Shown in pieces: positions 31,401 to 42,669 of a stretch of DNA of 64,000 nt. The position numbers were made by a program, and so were the translations under genes. Position 1 is the stretch's first letter. The number at the start of each line of letters is the position of its first letter. The notes below the pieces were generated by a model. That model did not search any database and was not told the DNA's origin. It saw nothing but the letters and a program-made list of their open reading frames with translations. Origin of the DNA: Dinoroseobacter shibae DFL 12 = DSM 16493 (GTDB taxonomy: Bacteria > Pseudomonadota > Alphaproteobacteria > Rhodobacterales > Rhodobacteraceae); NCBI RefSeq assembly GCF_000018145.1, contig NC_009952.1, positions 551,001-615,000 of the forward strand, read 5' to 3'.

Positions 31401-33340
31401 GCGCGGCTGCGGCCCTGCTCGGGCTCCTGGCGCGGGCGCAACTCCAGTGCGCGTTGCCGCTCGTCGATCATGTTGCGCTGATGGGCGGGATAGGCGCTGA
31501 GCGGGGGCAGGCCGCCATAAAGCGCCTGTAGCAGGACGTCCCGCGCGATCGGGGCCGCGGCCTTGGAGCCACCGCCGCCATGCTCGACAACGACCGAGAC
31601 GGCATAGCGCGGGGCATCGAAGGGGGCATAGCCCACGAACAAGGCATGATCGCGCCGGTTCCACGGCAGGTCTTCGTTGCGAAACACGCCGCGGGCGCGT
31701 TCTTCGACGGTGATGTTGCGGACCTGGCTGGTGCCAGTCTTTCCGGCGAGCCGATAGGTGCTCTCCGCGATGCGCGAGCCATAGGCCGTACCGCTGCGCA
31801 GGTTCGTCACCTCGTAGAGCGCGCGCTGGATCACCTCCAGATGCGCGCGGCGAATGCCGAGTGGCGCGGGGTCGGGCCGTGCCACGGGCCGGTCGTTCAC
31901 AGCCCGGATCAGGCGCGGCATGATCTCGCGCCCGGTTGCGAGCCGCGCTGTCATCACGGCCAGTTGCAGCGGTGAGGCAAGAACGAAACCCTGCCCGATG
32001 GACGCATTCAGCGTATCGCCCACCTGCCACGCCTCGCCCCGGTTCGCGGCCTTCCAGGCGCGGTTGGGCATCAGGCCCTCGGCCACCGCCGACATGGGCA
32101 CATCGAACCGGGTGCCGAGGCCAAAGCGGCGCGCCATCTCGGCGATCTTGTCGACGCCGACCTTCTGGCTGATGTCATAGTAATAGACGTCGCAGCTCTC
32201 CCGCAGGCTGTCGACCAGGTTCATCCAGCCATGGCCGCCGCGTTTCCAGCAATGGAATCGGCGCGTGCCCAGCTTGTAATGCCCGGGGCACCAGACCCGC
32301 TCGCCCGGGTCGATCACCCCTGCTTCCAGCGCGGCCAGCGCCGTCAACATCTTGAAAGTCGAACCGGGTGGATAGGTGCCCTGCACCGTCTTGTCGGCCA
32401 GGGGACGGTATTCATCCTCCAGCAGGGCTCTGTAATCGGCGCTGGATATCCCCCGTACGAACTTGTTCGGATCGAAACTGGGTGCCGAGGCGATGGCGCG
32501 GATATCGCCATCCTCGATATCCATCACCACCACGGCCGCGCTTTCCCCGGCCAGTCGGGCTTCGGTGTAGTTCTGCAGCGCGTGGTCGAGTGTGAGTTGC
32601 AGATTGGCGCCCGGTTGACCCTCGTCCCGGCGCAATTCTCGCATCACCCGGCCCGCGGCGTTCACCTCGATCTGGCTGCTGCCGGCCGAGCCGCGTAGCG
32701 CCTGTTCGAACTTGGCCTCCACCCCGGTCTTGCCGATCTGGAAGCGGGGGATCTGCAACAGCGGATCGTCATCGTTGAGCCGTTCGAGATCGAAATCGCT
32801 GACTGGGCCGACATAGCCGATGGAATGGGCGAAATCCTGGTCCAGCGGATAGTAGCGCGACAGCCCCACCTCGGTCACGATGCCGGGCAGGGCCGGGGCG
32901 TTGATGCTGATCTCGGAGAATTGCTCCCATGTCAGCCGGTCGGAAATCGTCACCGGCACAAACGGCGACCGACGGCCCATTTCCCGCCGCGCGCGCGCCA
33001 GGTCCTCTTCGGGAAGCGGGACGATATCCGTCAGTGTTCTCAGGACCGCATCCACGTCGCCTGCGTCCTCGCGCACGATCACGACCCGGTAATTCGGCGC
33101 ATTGCCCGCCAGCAGAACCCCGTCACGGTCATAGATAAGCCCACGCGCCGGGGGCAGAAGGCGGATATTGATCCGGTTCTCTTCGGCCAGGAATTTGTAC
33201 TGTTCGGCTTCCTTCACCTGCAACTCGCGCATGCGAACCGCGAGGGCACCCAGAACGCCCAGTTGCAGCCCGCCGACAATCAGCCCCCGGCGGGTGATCG
33301 TGCGCGCGCTGAGCTTCATGTCCTTGTCGGCCCGTTTCAT
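31397..33340 (-). CDS. mrdA: Penicillin-binding protein 2
   Basis: 647 residues, ATG at 33340 (MKRADKDMKLS) overlapping the mreD stop. It has one N-terminal membrane anchor (about 17-36), a dimerisation/pedestal domain, and a transpeptidase domain. The catalytic motifs are STFK (in YPPGSTFKMLTALAAL) and KTGTSQ. It crosslinks peptidoglycan during elongation with RodA. A C-terminal tail of about 35 charged residues extends beyond the enzyme domain. The upstream part of the open frame belongs to mreD and mreC and was excluded. Confidence 0.95.
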   Translation of the reverse strand: MKRADKDMKLSARTITRRGLIVGGLQLGVLGALAVRMRELQVKEAEQYKFLAEENRINIRLLPPARGLIYDRDGVLLAGNAPNYRVVIVREDAGDVDAVLRTLTDIVPLPEEDLARARREMGRRSPFVPVTISDRLTWEQFSEISINAPALPGIVTEVGLSRYYPLDQDFAHSIGYVGPVSDFDLERLNDDDPLLQIPRFQIGKTGVEAKFEQALRGSAGSSQIEVNAAGRVMRELRRDEGQPGANLQLTLDHALQNYTEARLAGESAAVVVMDIEDGDIRAIASAPSFDPNKFVRGISSADYRALLEDEYRPLADKTVQGTYPPGSTFKMLTALAALEAGVIDPGERVWCPGHYKLGTRRFHCWKRGGHGWMNLVDSLRESCDVYYYDISQKVGVDKIAEMARRFGLGTRFDVPMSAVAEGLMPNRAWKAANRGEAWQVGDTLNASIGQGFVLASPLQLAVMTARLATGREIMPRLIRAVNDRPVARPDPAPLGIRRAHLEVIQRALYEVTNLRSGTAYGSRIAESTYRLAGKTGTSQVRNITVEERARGVFRNEDLPWNRRDHALFVGYAPFDAPRYAVSVVVEHGGGGSKAAAPIARDVLLQALYGGLPPLSAYPAHQRNMIDERQRALELRPRQEPEQGRSRA

Positions 33341-33876
33341 ACCCGCATCCCGAGAATGCGCGGACCATCGGTCGGGCGGGGGCGCACGCCGCACAGATAG
33401 ACACTCGCCAGAACCACCACCGGATAGATCGCGAGCGTCGACAGAAGGTGGAGCATCTGCGCGCTGAACGCCGGTTGCGGCACAAGCGCAATCGCCAGCA
33501 GGACGCGCTCGGCCACGGTCATCGCCGTGAGTGTGGCTGCGACCAGGCCGAACTCGACGGCGATCGGGGTCTCGCCCTCCCGGTAGGCTTGGCGGCGCAT
33601 CACCTCGGAGCCGACCAGCACAAGAAGCGTCCAAAGGCCGGGGGGGCGTTGGAACAAGAAATCCTCCACCAGCACCACCGCCACGATCAGCGTGACCGGA
33701 AGGACATCGGGGCGCCGCAGGACCCAGGCCAGGATAACGCAAAGCACCACGTCCGGCCCAGGGATCCGCGGCGCCGCCACGCTCAGCGGTAACAGCGCAA
33801 CGATCAGGACGGCCGCCACAAGGGCCAGGAAGACCACGCGCAGCACCCACAGCTTCGGCTCGAACGCGCTACCCAT
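33337..33876 (-). CDS. mreD: Rod-shape-determining protein MreD
   Basis: 179 residues, ATG at 33876, overlapping the mreC end by 8 bases. Five to six hydrophobic segments; PDVVLCVILAWVLRRPDVLP and VEDFLFQRPPGLWTLLVLVG are typical of MreD. It is an inner-membrane member of the elongasome, linking MreC and PBP2/RodA. Sequence conservation of MreD is low, so the call relies partly on its fixed place between mreC and mrdA. Confidence 0.9.
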   Translation of the reverse strand: MGSAFEPKLWVLRVVFLALVAAVLIVALLPLSVAAPRIPGPDVVLCVILAWVLRRPDVLPVTLIVAVVLVEDFLFQRPPGLWTLLVLVGSEVMRRQAYREGETPIAVEFGLVAATLTAMTVAERVLLAIALVPQPAFSAQMLHLLSTLAIYPVVVLASVYLCGVRPRPTDGPRILGMRV

Positions 33877-34768
33877 CGGCGCGTTCCTCCAGGGCAGCGA
33901 TGGGTGGCGTGTCGATCCCGTCGATCGGGGCGGCCTCGGGCAGGGCCGGGGTCGGCTGGCCGCGCAGGACGCGCAGAAACTTCAGTCGCTCGTAATCCGC
34001 CGCGAGGCGCAGGCGGAACCGGCGATCCGGACCGATGGCGACCTGGCCCGCCAGCAACTCGGCGGGAAAGACCCCGCCATCCCCGGATGTCACGACCCGG
34101 TCGCCGGCGCGCACCTGCTCGGGCGCTTCGATGAAGTCGATCAAGGGGGCTGCGGAGTTGTCGCCCACCAGCATCGCGCGCTGCCCCGAGGGCTGCAGGA
34201 TCACGGGCACCCGGCTCGACGGGTCTGTCAGCAACAGCACCCTGGCCACCGACGGCGCCGTTCCCGCGATGCGGCCGACGAGGCCGAGACCGTCCATCGT
34301 GGCCCATCCATCTTGCACCCCGTCTTCGGAGCCGACGTTAAGCAGCACGGAACGCCGGAACGGCGAGCCGCTATCGGCCGTCACAACGCCGGTGATGAAG
34401 GTCAGCTCCGGCTCGATCCGGACATTGTTCAGCCCGAGAAGCTGCGCGTTCTCCTGCTCCAGTTGCAGGGCGGCTTCGCGCCAGGCCTTCATCTGCTGCA
34501 ATTCGCGGCGCAACTCTTCGTTCTGCTCGAACAGACGCGCGTAGGACTGGAAGTCTTCTGCCATGCGCGACACAGCGGTGATCGGCGCCATCACCCAGTC
34601 GAGGTTGGGCACCACGCGCTCTATCACGCTCATCCGCATTTGCTCGACGCGTGGGCTGTCGATCCGCCAGAATGCGAACAGGCCGAGCAATACCACGACG
34701 AGACACCCGATCAGCACCCGGCGGATCGGCTTGAAATAGATGTCGTCTTCGTTGCGATGCCTTGCCAA
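33869..34768 (-). CDS. mreC: Rod-shape-determining protein MreC
   Basis: 299 residues, starting with TTG at 34768, eleven bases after AGGAG; no ATG matches the N-terminus ARHRNEDDIYFK. One membrane helix (about 17-33) precedes a coiled coil (about 62-105) containing NEELRRELQQMKAWREAALQ. The periplasmic beta-domain follows, with VVTADSGSPFRRSVLLNVGS, GLVGRIAG and VLLLTDPSSRVPV. It is a scaffold that activates PBP2/RodA. It lies 35 bases downstream of mreB. Confidence 0.94.
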   Translation of the reverse strand: MARHRNEDDIYFKPIRRVLIGCLVVVLLGLFAFWRIDSPRVEQMRMSVIERVVPNLDWVMAPITAVSRMAEDFQSYARLFEQNEELRRELQQMKAWREAALQLEQENAQLLGLNNVRIEPELTFITGVVTADSGSPFRRSVLLNVGSEDGVQDGWATMDGLGLVGRIAGTAPSVARVLLLTDPSSRVPVILQPSGQRAMLVGDNSAAPLIDFIEAPEQVRAGDRVVTSGDGGVFPAELLAGQVAIGPDRRFRLRLAADYERLKFLRVLRGQPTPALPEAAPIDGIDTPPIAALEERADG

Positions 34769-34803
34769 GGTCTCTCCTCAGCGCGCCCGTGAGAGGGGAC
34801 AGT

Positions 34804-35853
<1,050 letters not shown>

Positions 35854-36089
35854 TCATGAGTAGAATCGTTGGCACAGACTCGACCGCGCCGAGGTGCAAG
35901 TCTTAATGAACCCTGCACCCCACAGGGTAAAGACCCATTTCCGGATGGCACGGGCAGCTTTCCGCTGGCTCCGTGGCGTTGGCGGTCCCGAGGATCTCTC
36001 GACTGGGGCACAAGAAAGCCCGATTGGGCTTGCGCAGGACCGAGGCGCCCGGGAAAGGACGCCTCGCACCCCTCTGCCGAGGTCGGTTT

Positions 36090-37667
<1,578 letters not shown>

Positions 37668-37721
37668 GGGATGTCTCTCTGGTAAGCTCTCAGCTGTCTG
37701 TCGCGAAATGGCGCAGGATTA

Positions 37722-37757
37722 CCTCTGAGCGGTCGCGCCGGACGGCACGCTCAGAGG
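37722..37757 (-). promoter_or_regulatory. Hairpin overlapping the end of the leu leader ORF
   Basis: Perfect 10-bp inverted repeat CCTCTGAGCG / CGCTCAGAGG with a 16-base loop. The 5' arm of the RNA contains the last Leu codon and stop of the leader ORF. The 3' arm (CTCAG) could alternatively pair with CTGAG in the bases just before leuA. No U-run follows, so control could act on translation rather than termination. Confidence 0.6.
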
Positions 37758-37843
37758 CGGCTAAGAAGCAGGAGACGCGCAGCACCGCGCGCGCTGTGGC
37801 CAGCGCGCGGCGGAGTCGTGGATGAGAACACGTGTGGCGTCAT
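37751..37843 (-). CDS. Leu-rich leader peptide of leuA (30 residues)
   Basis: ATG at 37843, TGA at 37751. The peptide ends ARLLLLSRL: four consecutive Leu codons (CTC CTG CTT CTT), then Ser-Arg-Leu and stop, directly at a strong hairpin. This is the expected structure of a leucine-sensing leader upstream of leuA. The nearest -10-like box (37850-37855) puts the transcript start on or near the A of the ATG, so the peptide may be translated from a leaderless message. Confidence 0.65.
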   Translation of the reverse strand: MTPHVFSSTTPPRAGHSARGAARLLLLSRL

Positions 37844-37849
37844 AGCCCC

Positions 37850-37877
37850 TTTATACGGGCGGCGCGCCGAATTCCAA
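37850..37877 (-). promoter_or_regulatory. Candidate sigma-70-type promoter of leuA
   Basis: Reverse strand: TTGGAA (37877-37872), a 16-base spacer, then TATAAA (37855-37850), close to consensus. The last bases of the upstream beta-propeller gene overlap it. The predicted start lies about seven bases on, at the leader ORF's ATG. Confidence 0.5.
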
Positions 37878-38648
37878 GCTCGAAATCAGGCAGGCGGAGG
37901 GCAGCGGCTCTCCGGCGACGTCCAGCTGGGTGGGGATGTAGTCGAACACGGCGATCATGCCGCCTTCGTCGAAGGCGACGAAAATCTGGCTGCCTTCGGC
38001 GTTCACGGTGATGCCCTCGGCATCCATCCCCGCAAACGCCAGCGAGGTGACCGAGCGCAACACGCCATCGGCGGAAAACTCGAACAGGCTGTCGGAGGCG
38101 TCGGCGTCATCGACCACGAGGATCGTGCCATGGACGGGATCCTGGGTGATGCCCTGCGGCTCCATCAGTTGCGGTGTCTGCATGTACCCGATCAGGCGAC
38201 GCACGGTCGTGCCATCCTGGCGGATCTGCACGACCTCGGCCGCAGTGTCATCGGCCACCCAGAAATCGGAGGTCGCGTTGTCCACGTAAAGCCCGTCCGT
38301 ATCGCGCAGGTTGACCGAGAGGCGGAACGCCTCCCCAAGCGCCTCGCCGTCCCGCGAGACCCGTTGGTACATGCCCGATCCGTCCGAAATCAGCAGGTGA
38401 TCCCCTTCGACGGCAACCGCATCCACACGGTGCAGGGGGGCCTGGAAACTGCGCACCTCGTTGCCCCACAGATCGATCATGCGGACGGTGCCGGTTTCAT
38501 TCGCAACCCAGAGGGCGCAGGCATCCCGGTCATAGGCGAGACCGGAGGGGCCATCTGCGGGAAAGCTCCGCAGCAGGTGCAGTTCAATCGCGGAGGCCGG
38601 GCCCCCGAGCAGCGCGGTCAAAAGCGCGGCCAATAGCAGTCTGGTCAT
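37851..38648 (-). CDS. Exported SdiA-regulated/NHL-like beta-propeller protein
   Basis: 265 residues with a signal peptide (MTRLLLAALLTALLGGPASA). The body consists of repeated blades such as PSGLAYDRDACALWVANETG, RDTDGLYVDNATSDFWVADD and EPQGITQDPVHGTILVVDDA, with a final MDAEGITVNAEGSQIFVAFD. This fits six-bladed propellers of the SdiA-regulated/NHL/SMP-30 type. It is predicted periplasmic, possibly a phytase-like or binding protein; no active site is evident. Its stop codon overlaps the putative leuA promoter. Confidence 0.7.
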   Translation of the reverse strand: MTRLLLAALLTALLGGPASAIELHLLRSFPADGPSGLAYDRDACALWVANETGTVRMIDLWGNEVRSFQAPLHRVDAVAVEGDHLLISDGSGMYQRVSRDGEALGEAFRLSVNLRDTDGLYVDNATSDFWVADDTAAEVVQIRQDGTTVRRLIGYMQTPQLMEPQGITQDPVHGTILVVDDADASDSLFEFSADGVLRSVTSLAFAGMDAEGITVNAEGSQIFVAFDEGGMIAVFDYIPTQLDVAGEPLPSACLISSLEFGAPPV

Positions 38649-38774
38649 AGGTCAAACTCACTCTATGTCGCCTCCCTCAGCCTTGCAAAAACGCTACCGC
38701 GAAAAGGTTAATAAAAAGCCTCGGCAGATTGCCGCTGCGACCTAAGTGTCACCCTCCTGTGAAGGAGAGAAGCC

Positions 38775-39440
38775 ATGGCCCCTCGCGCCCTCGTGCTCGG
38801 CAGTTCCGGCGGCATTGGTGCCGCGCTGGTTGCGGAGCTAACAAAAACACACGAAATCAAGGGCCTGTCGCGGAGCGTCGACGGGTTCGACATCACGGAC
38901 GAGGACTCGGTCAACGCCCATCTGAGCCGTCTGGAGGGTCCTTTCGCGCGGGTCGTGGTCGCCACCGGCGCGCTCGAGATCGGCGGGGCGGCACCGGAAA
39001 AGTCCCTGCGCGACCTCTCGCCGCAGGGTCTCCTGGATCAGTTCGCCCTGAATGCGATGGGGCCGGCACTGGTGCTTCGGCACGCGCAGCGGCTGTTGCC
39101 CAAGGATACCCCCTGCGTCTTCGCCGTGCTGTCGGCGCGGGTCGGTTCGATCGGCGACAACCGGCTCGGCGGTTGGTACAGTTACCGGGCCGCCAAGGCT
39201 GCGGTGAACCAGATCGTCCATACGGCGGCGATCGAGATTTCCCGCACCCACAAGCAGGCGGCCGTCATTGCTCTGCATCCCGGCACGGTCGCCACGCCGT
39301 TCACCGCGAAATACCTCGGACGACACCCCGCCGTGGCACCCGCGGAGGCCGCGGCCAACCTCGTGCGGGTCATGGACGGCGTCACCGCCGCGCAGACCGG
39401 CGGATTTTTCGACTGGGCCGGCAAGGAGGTGCCCTGGTGA
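38775..39440 (+). CDS. Short-chain dehydrogenase/reductase (C-factor-like)
   Basis: 221 residues, ATG at 38775 after GAAGGAGAGAAGCC. The Rossmann motif is GSSGGIGAAL (about 9-18), the catalytic Ser lies in VLSARVGSIGD, and the Tyr/Lys pair is YSYRAAK (about 137-143). It resembles the CsgA/C-factor branch of SDRs and is shorter than FabG-type enzymes. It overlaps the photolyase gene by 4 bases (GTGA), so it is co-expressed with a light-dependent enzyme. Its substrate is unknown. Confidence 0.85.
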   Translation: MAPRALVLGSSGGIGAALVAELTKTHEIKGLSRSVDGFDITDEDSVNAHLSRLEGPFARVVVATGALEIGGAAPEKSLRDLSPQGLLDQFALNAMGPALVLRHAQRLLPKDTPCVFAVLSARVGSIGDNRLGGWYSYRAAKAAVNQIVHTAAIEISRTHKQAAVIALHPGTVATPFTAKYLGRHPAVAPAEAAANLVRVMDGVTAAQTGGFFDWAGKEVPW

Positions 39441-40963
39441 CGCGCCTGATCCTCGTTCTCGGCGACCAGCTGTCGCCGGACATCGCAGCCCTGCAGGAGG
39501 CCGACAAGGCGCGCGACGTGATCGTCATGGCCGAAGTCGCCCACGAGGCCCGCTATGTCCCCCATCATCCCAAGAAGATCGCCTTCATCTTCGCCGCCAT
39601 GCGCAAGTTCGCCGCAAAGCGCGCGGCAGACGGCTGGCGCGTGGCCTACACCAGGCTCGACGACCCCGAGAACAGCGGCTCGATCCCGGGCGAGCTTCTG
39701 CGCCGGGCCGCGGCGCACGACGCCACCGAAGTGATCGCGACCGAGCCTGGCGAGTGGCGGCTGATCTCGGCGCTGGAGGATTGCCCGATCCCGGTCCTGC
39801 AAATGCCGGATACGCGCTTCCTCGCCTCCCACGAGCGGTTCGAGACCTGGGCCGAGGGTCGCAAGCAACTGCGGATGGAATACTTCTATCGCGAGATGCG
39901 TCGCGAGACCGGCTATCTGATGGACGGGGACAAACCCGCAGGCGGCAAGTGGAATTTCGACCACGACAATCGCAAACCGGCGCCCGAAGACATCTCGTTC
40001 GAAGGTCCATTGAAATTCACCCCGGACGAGGTGGTCGAAGAGGTGCTCGACCTGGTCGAGCGCCGGTTCGGCAACAATTTCGGCACCCTGCGCCCCTTCT
40101 GGTTCGCCACGGATCCCCACCAGGCCCGCGAGGCGATGACCCATTTCATCGACCATGCCTTGCCCCGCTTCGGCGACTACCAGGACGCGATGCTGGCGGA
40201 CAACCGGTTCCTCTATCACTCGATCCTGTCGGTCTACATCAACGCGGGGCTGCTGGACTGGCGCGAGGTCTGCGATGCGGCGGAGGCCGCCTGGCGCGCG
40301 GGCCACGCGCCGCTCAACGCGGTGGAGGGGTTCATCCGCCAGATTATCGGCTGGCGGGAATACATGCGCGGGATCTACTTCCGCGAAGGGCCGGACTACA
40401 CGGCGCGCAACGCGCTGGGCCATGACGCGGACCTGCCGGATTTCTTCTGGACCGGCGAGACCGATATGCGTTGCGTGGCCAAGGCGGTTGGCCAGACCCG
40501 GGACGAGGCCTATGCCCACCATATCCAGCGGCTGATGGTGACGGGCAATTTCGCGCTGCTGGCCGGGGTGGCGCCGGCGCAGGTGCATGAATGGTACCTG
40601 GCGGTCTATGCCGATGCCTATGAATGGGTGGAGGCCCCCAATGTCATCGGCATGAGCCAGTTCGCCGATGGCGGGCTCCTGGGCTCCAAGCCCTATGTCT
40701 CCAGCGGGGCCTATATCGACCGGATGTCGGATTATTGCAAAGGCTGCGCCTACAAGGTGAAGCAGAAGACCGGCGAAGGGGCGTGCCCGTTCAACCTTTT
40801 GTACTGGCATTTCCTGATGCGCCACCGGGACCGGTTCGAAAAGAACCCCCGCGTGGCGCAGATGTACCGGACCTTCGACCGCATGGAAGAGGATCGCCGC
40901 AAGACCATTCTGAAAGAAGGCGACGCGCTCATGGCGCGGCTTGCGGACGGGGCGCGGATCTAG
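39437..40963 (+). CDS. Fe-S prokaryotic (6-4) photolyase/cryptochrome (CryB/PhrB class)
   Basis: 508 residues from GTG at 39437, preceded by AAGGAGG. It belongs to the deoxyribodipyrimidine-photolyase-related class: RLILVLGDQLSPDI at the N-terminus, and GKWNFDHDNRKP and NRFLYHSILSVYINAGLL in the FAD region. Four Cys at 346, 434, 437 and 450 (SDYCKGCAYKVKQ, then GACPFN) reproduce the spacing of the 4Fe-4S cluster in Agrobacterium PhrB. It is therefore expected to bind FAD, a lumazine-type antenna and the cluster, repairing (6-4) photoproducts or sensing blue light. It forms an operon with the SDR. Confidence 0.92.
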   Translation: MTRLILVLGDQLSPDIAALQEADKARDVIVMAEVAHEARYVPHHPKKIAFIFAAMRKFAAKRAADGWRVAYTRLDDPENSGSIPGELLRRAAAHDATEVIATEPGEWRLISALEDCPIPVLQMPDTRFLASHERFETWAEGRKQLRMEYFYREMRRETGYLMDGDKPAGGKWNFDHDNRKPAPEDISFEGPLKFTPDEVVEEVLDLVERRFGNNFGTLRPFWFATDPHQAREAMTHFIDHALPRFGDYQDAMLADNRFLYHSILSVYINAGLLDWREVCDAAEAAWRAGHAPLNAVEGFIRQIIGWREYMRGIYFREGPDYTARNALGHDADLPDFFWTGETDMRCVAKAVGQTRDEAYAHHIQRLMVTGNFALLAGVAPAQVHEWYLAVYADAYEWVEAPNVIGMSQFADGGLLGSKPYVSSGAYIDRMSDYCKGCAYKVKQKTGEGACPFNLLYWHFLMRHRDRFEKNPRVAQMYRTFDRMEEDRRKTILKEGDALMARLADGARI

Positions 40964-41009
40964 CTCTCAGGGCCCGGTGGGCGGGTTCAACGCGCCGGGC
41001 GACCGCCAC

Positions 41010-42416
41010 CTACTCGGATGCGGGCGCGGGTTCCGCCGCGGGCTGGACCAGAACGCCGTTGCGCCACTCGCCGGTTTCCACCTGTCCGCTGAAATAGCGC
41101 AGGGTGCCTTGACCCACCCGTTTTCCGTTCTCGAAAAACCCTTCATACACGTCGCCATTGGCATAGGTCGCGCGCCCGAATCCGTTGATCTCGCCGCCCT
41201 GCCAGCTGCCTTCGTACCGGAACCCGTCGGCCAGGGCGACAACGCCCTCGCCTTCGCGCACCCCGCCGACGAATTCGCCCTGGTAGACAGAGCCATCCGG
41301 GTAGGTGGCCGTACCTTGCCCCTGCTTTTCACCCGCAACCCAGGAGCCGGTATAGCTGTATCCGTTGGGATAGGTGATCGTCCCGGTGCCATCGGACAGC
41401 GCATTGCGGAACGCGCCCTCGTAGACGATGCCATTGGCATAGCGCGCGATGCCTTCGCCTTCGATCACACCCGCCACCCAGGTGCCGGTGTAGGTCGACC
41501 CGTCAGGGTAGGTGATCTCGCCGACGCCCTCGGGCTTTTCATCCACGAAACTGCCCACGTAGCGCGAGCCGTCGGGATAGGTGACCGTGCCGTCCCCCTC
41601 GATGCGCCCCTCGATCCAGGTGCCTTCGTAGCGGTAGCCGTCCGGCCCTTCGAAAACGCCTTGGCCGTGGCGCATGTCGCGGTCGAACGTGCCTTCGTAA
41701 CGCCAGCCATTGGCATAGAGCATGACGCCCGATCCCTGCAGTTTCCCCTCCGAAAGCGTGCCTTCGTAGATGTCGCCATTGGGCTGGACCAGCCGACCTT
41801 CGCCGTCGAACTGCCCGTTGCGCCAGGACCCGGTATAGGCGAGGCCATCGGGCGTCGTCACCGATCCGGTGCCGGTGCGGACCCCGTTCACCACCTCTCC
41901 CTCGTAGACCGCGCCATCCGCATAGGTGATCACGGCGCGGCCGGTCATCTCCCCATCGGCCCAATCCCCGTCATAGACATAGCCGCTGGCGGTTTCCATC
42001 CGCCCCTGGCCGTGCTGCCGTCCGTTCAGGAAGTCACCGACATAGATCGACCCATCCGCATAGCTGGCCGTGCCGGTGCCAGTCCGTCTGCCGTCCACCC
42101 AGGCGCCTTCATAGGTCGACCCGTCGGCATAGGTGATCCGGCCCTGGCCTTCGGGTTTGCCCTTGGCGAATGTGCCCACATAGACCGATCCGTTGGGAAA
42201 GCGCGCCTCGCCCTGGCCCTTGATCTCGCCCCGTTCCCACTCGCCCGTGTAGACATAGCCGTTGGGCAGGGTGTAGGTGCCCACCCCGTCCTGCAACCCG
42301 TCGACGAAGCTGCCTTCGTAGATGCCGCCATCGTCGAATTGCTTGACCACCTGCGCGTCCTGCGCCTGCACGGATCCTGCCGCAACGAACAGGGTGACCA
42401 CAGCCACGCTTCGCAT
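41010..42416 (-). CDS. Exported MORN-repeat protein with 18 repeats
   Basis: 468 residues from the ATG at 42416, preceded by AGGA; an upstream in-frame start at 42500 would bury the signal peptide (MRSVAVVTLFVAAGSVQA). From about residue 30 to 443 it consists of eighteen MORN repeats in an uninterrupted 23-residue register, each beginning like GSTYEGAWVDGRRTGTG, plus a partial nineteenth. The C-terminus is short and Ala/Pro-rich. MORN arrays form long flat beta-sheets that bind proteins or lipids; export suggests an envelope role. No enzymatic domain is attached. Confidence 0.88.
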   Translation of the reverse strand: MRSVAVVTLFVAAGSVQAQDAQVVKQFDDGGIYEGSFVDGLQDGVGTYTLPNGYVYTGEWERGEIKGQGEARFPNGSVYVGTFAKGKPEGQGRITYADGSTYEGAWVDGRRTGTGTASYADGSIYVGDFLNGRQHGQGRMETASGYVYDGDWADGEMTGRAVITYADGAVYEGEVVNGVRTGTGSVTTPDGLAYTGSWRNGQFDGEGRLVQPNGDIYEGTLSEGKLQGSGVMLYANGWRYEGTFDRDMRHGQGVFEGPDGYRYEGTWIEGRIEGDGTVTYPDGSRYVGSFVDEKPEGVGEITYPDGSTYTGTWVAGVIEGEGIARYANGIVYEGAFRNALSDGTGTITYPNGYSYTGSWVAGEKQGQGTATYPDGSVYQGEFVGGVREGEGVVALADGFRYEGSWQGGEINGFGRATYANGDVYEGFFENGKRVGQGTLRYFSGQVETGEWRNGVLVQPAAEPAPASE

Positions 42417-42669
42417 GACACGTCCTGCATTTCCGAGTTGCACGATCTTGACCCTCCGCCACCGGTTTCGCCGGGTTGGCGCCGCCGGTTTCGCGGACAC
42501 CTGCCTTCTTTGCTCCCAACGCTAGATCACGAGACAAAGCGGGGCAATAGCGCGTCAGCCGGTCCATGCGATCCGGTCGCAAAGCGGGCCTGTTCGCCTC
42601 CCCTTTCCCGCAGCGTGAGACCTGCTAAAACCGAGGGCAGAAGCCGCTCCGACATACGAGGCCCCGTTG

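Noticed and set aside
37722..37757. Hairpin before leuA read as a classical rho-independent attenuator
   Set aside because: The stem is perfect but no U-run follows, so it is reported as a regulatory hairpin of uncertain mechanism rather than a terminator.
39182..40825. 547-codon reverse open frame opposite the photolyase
   Set aside because: Antisense shadow; the forward frame has all photolyase motifs.
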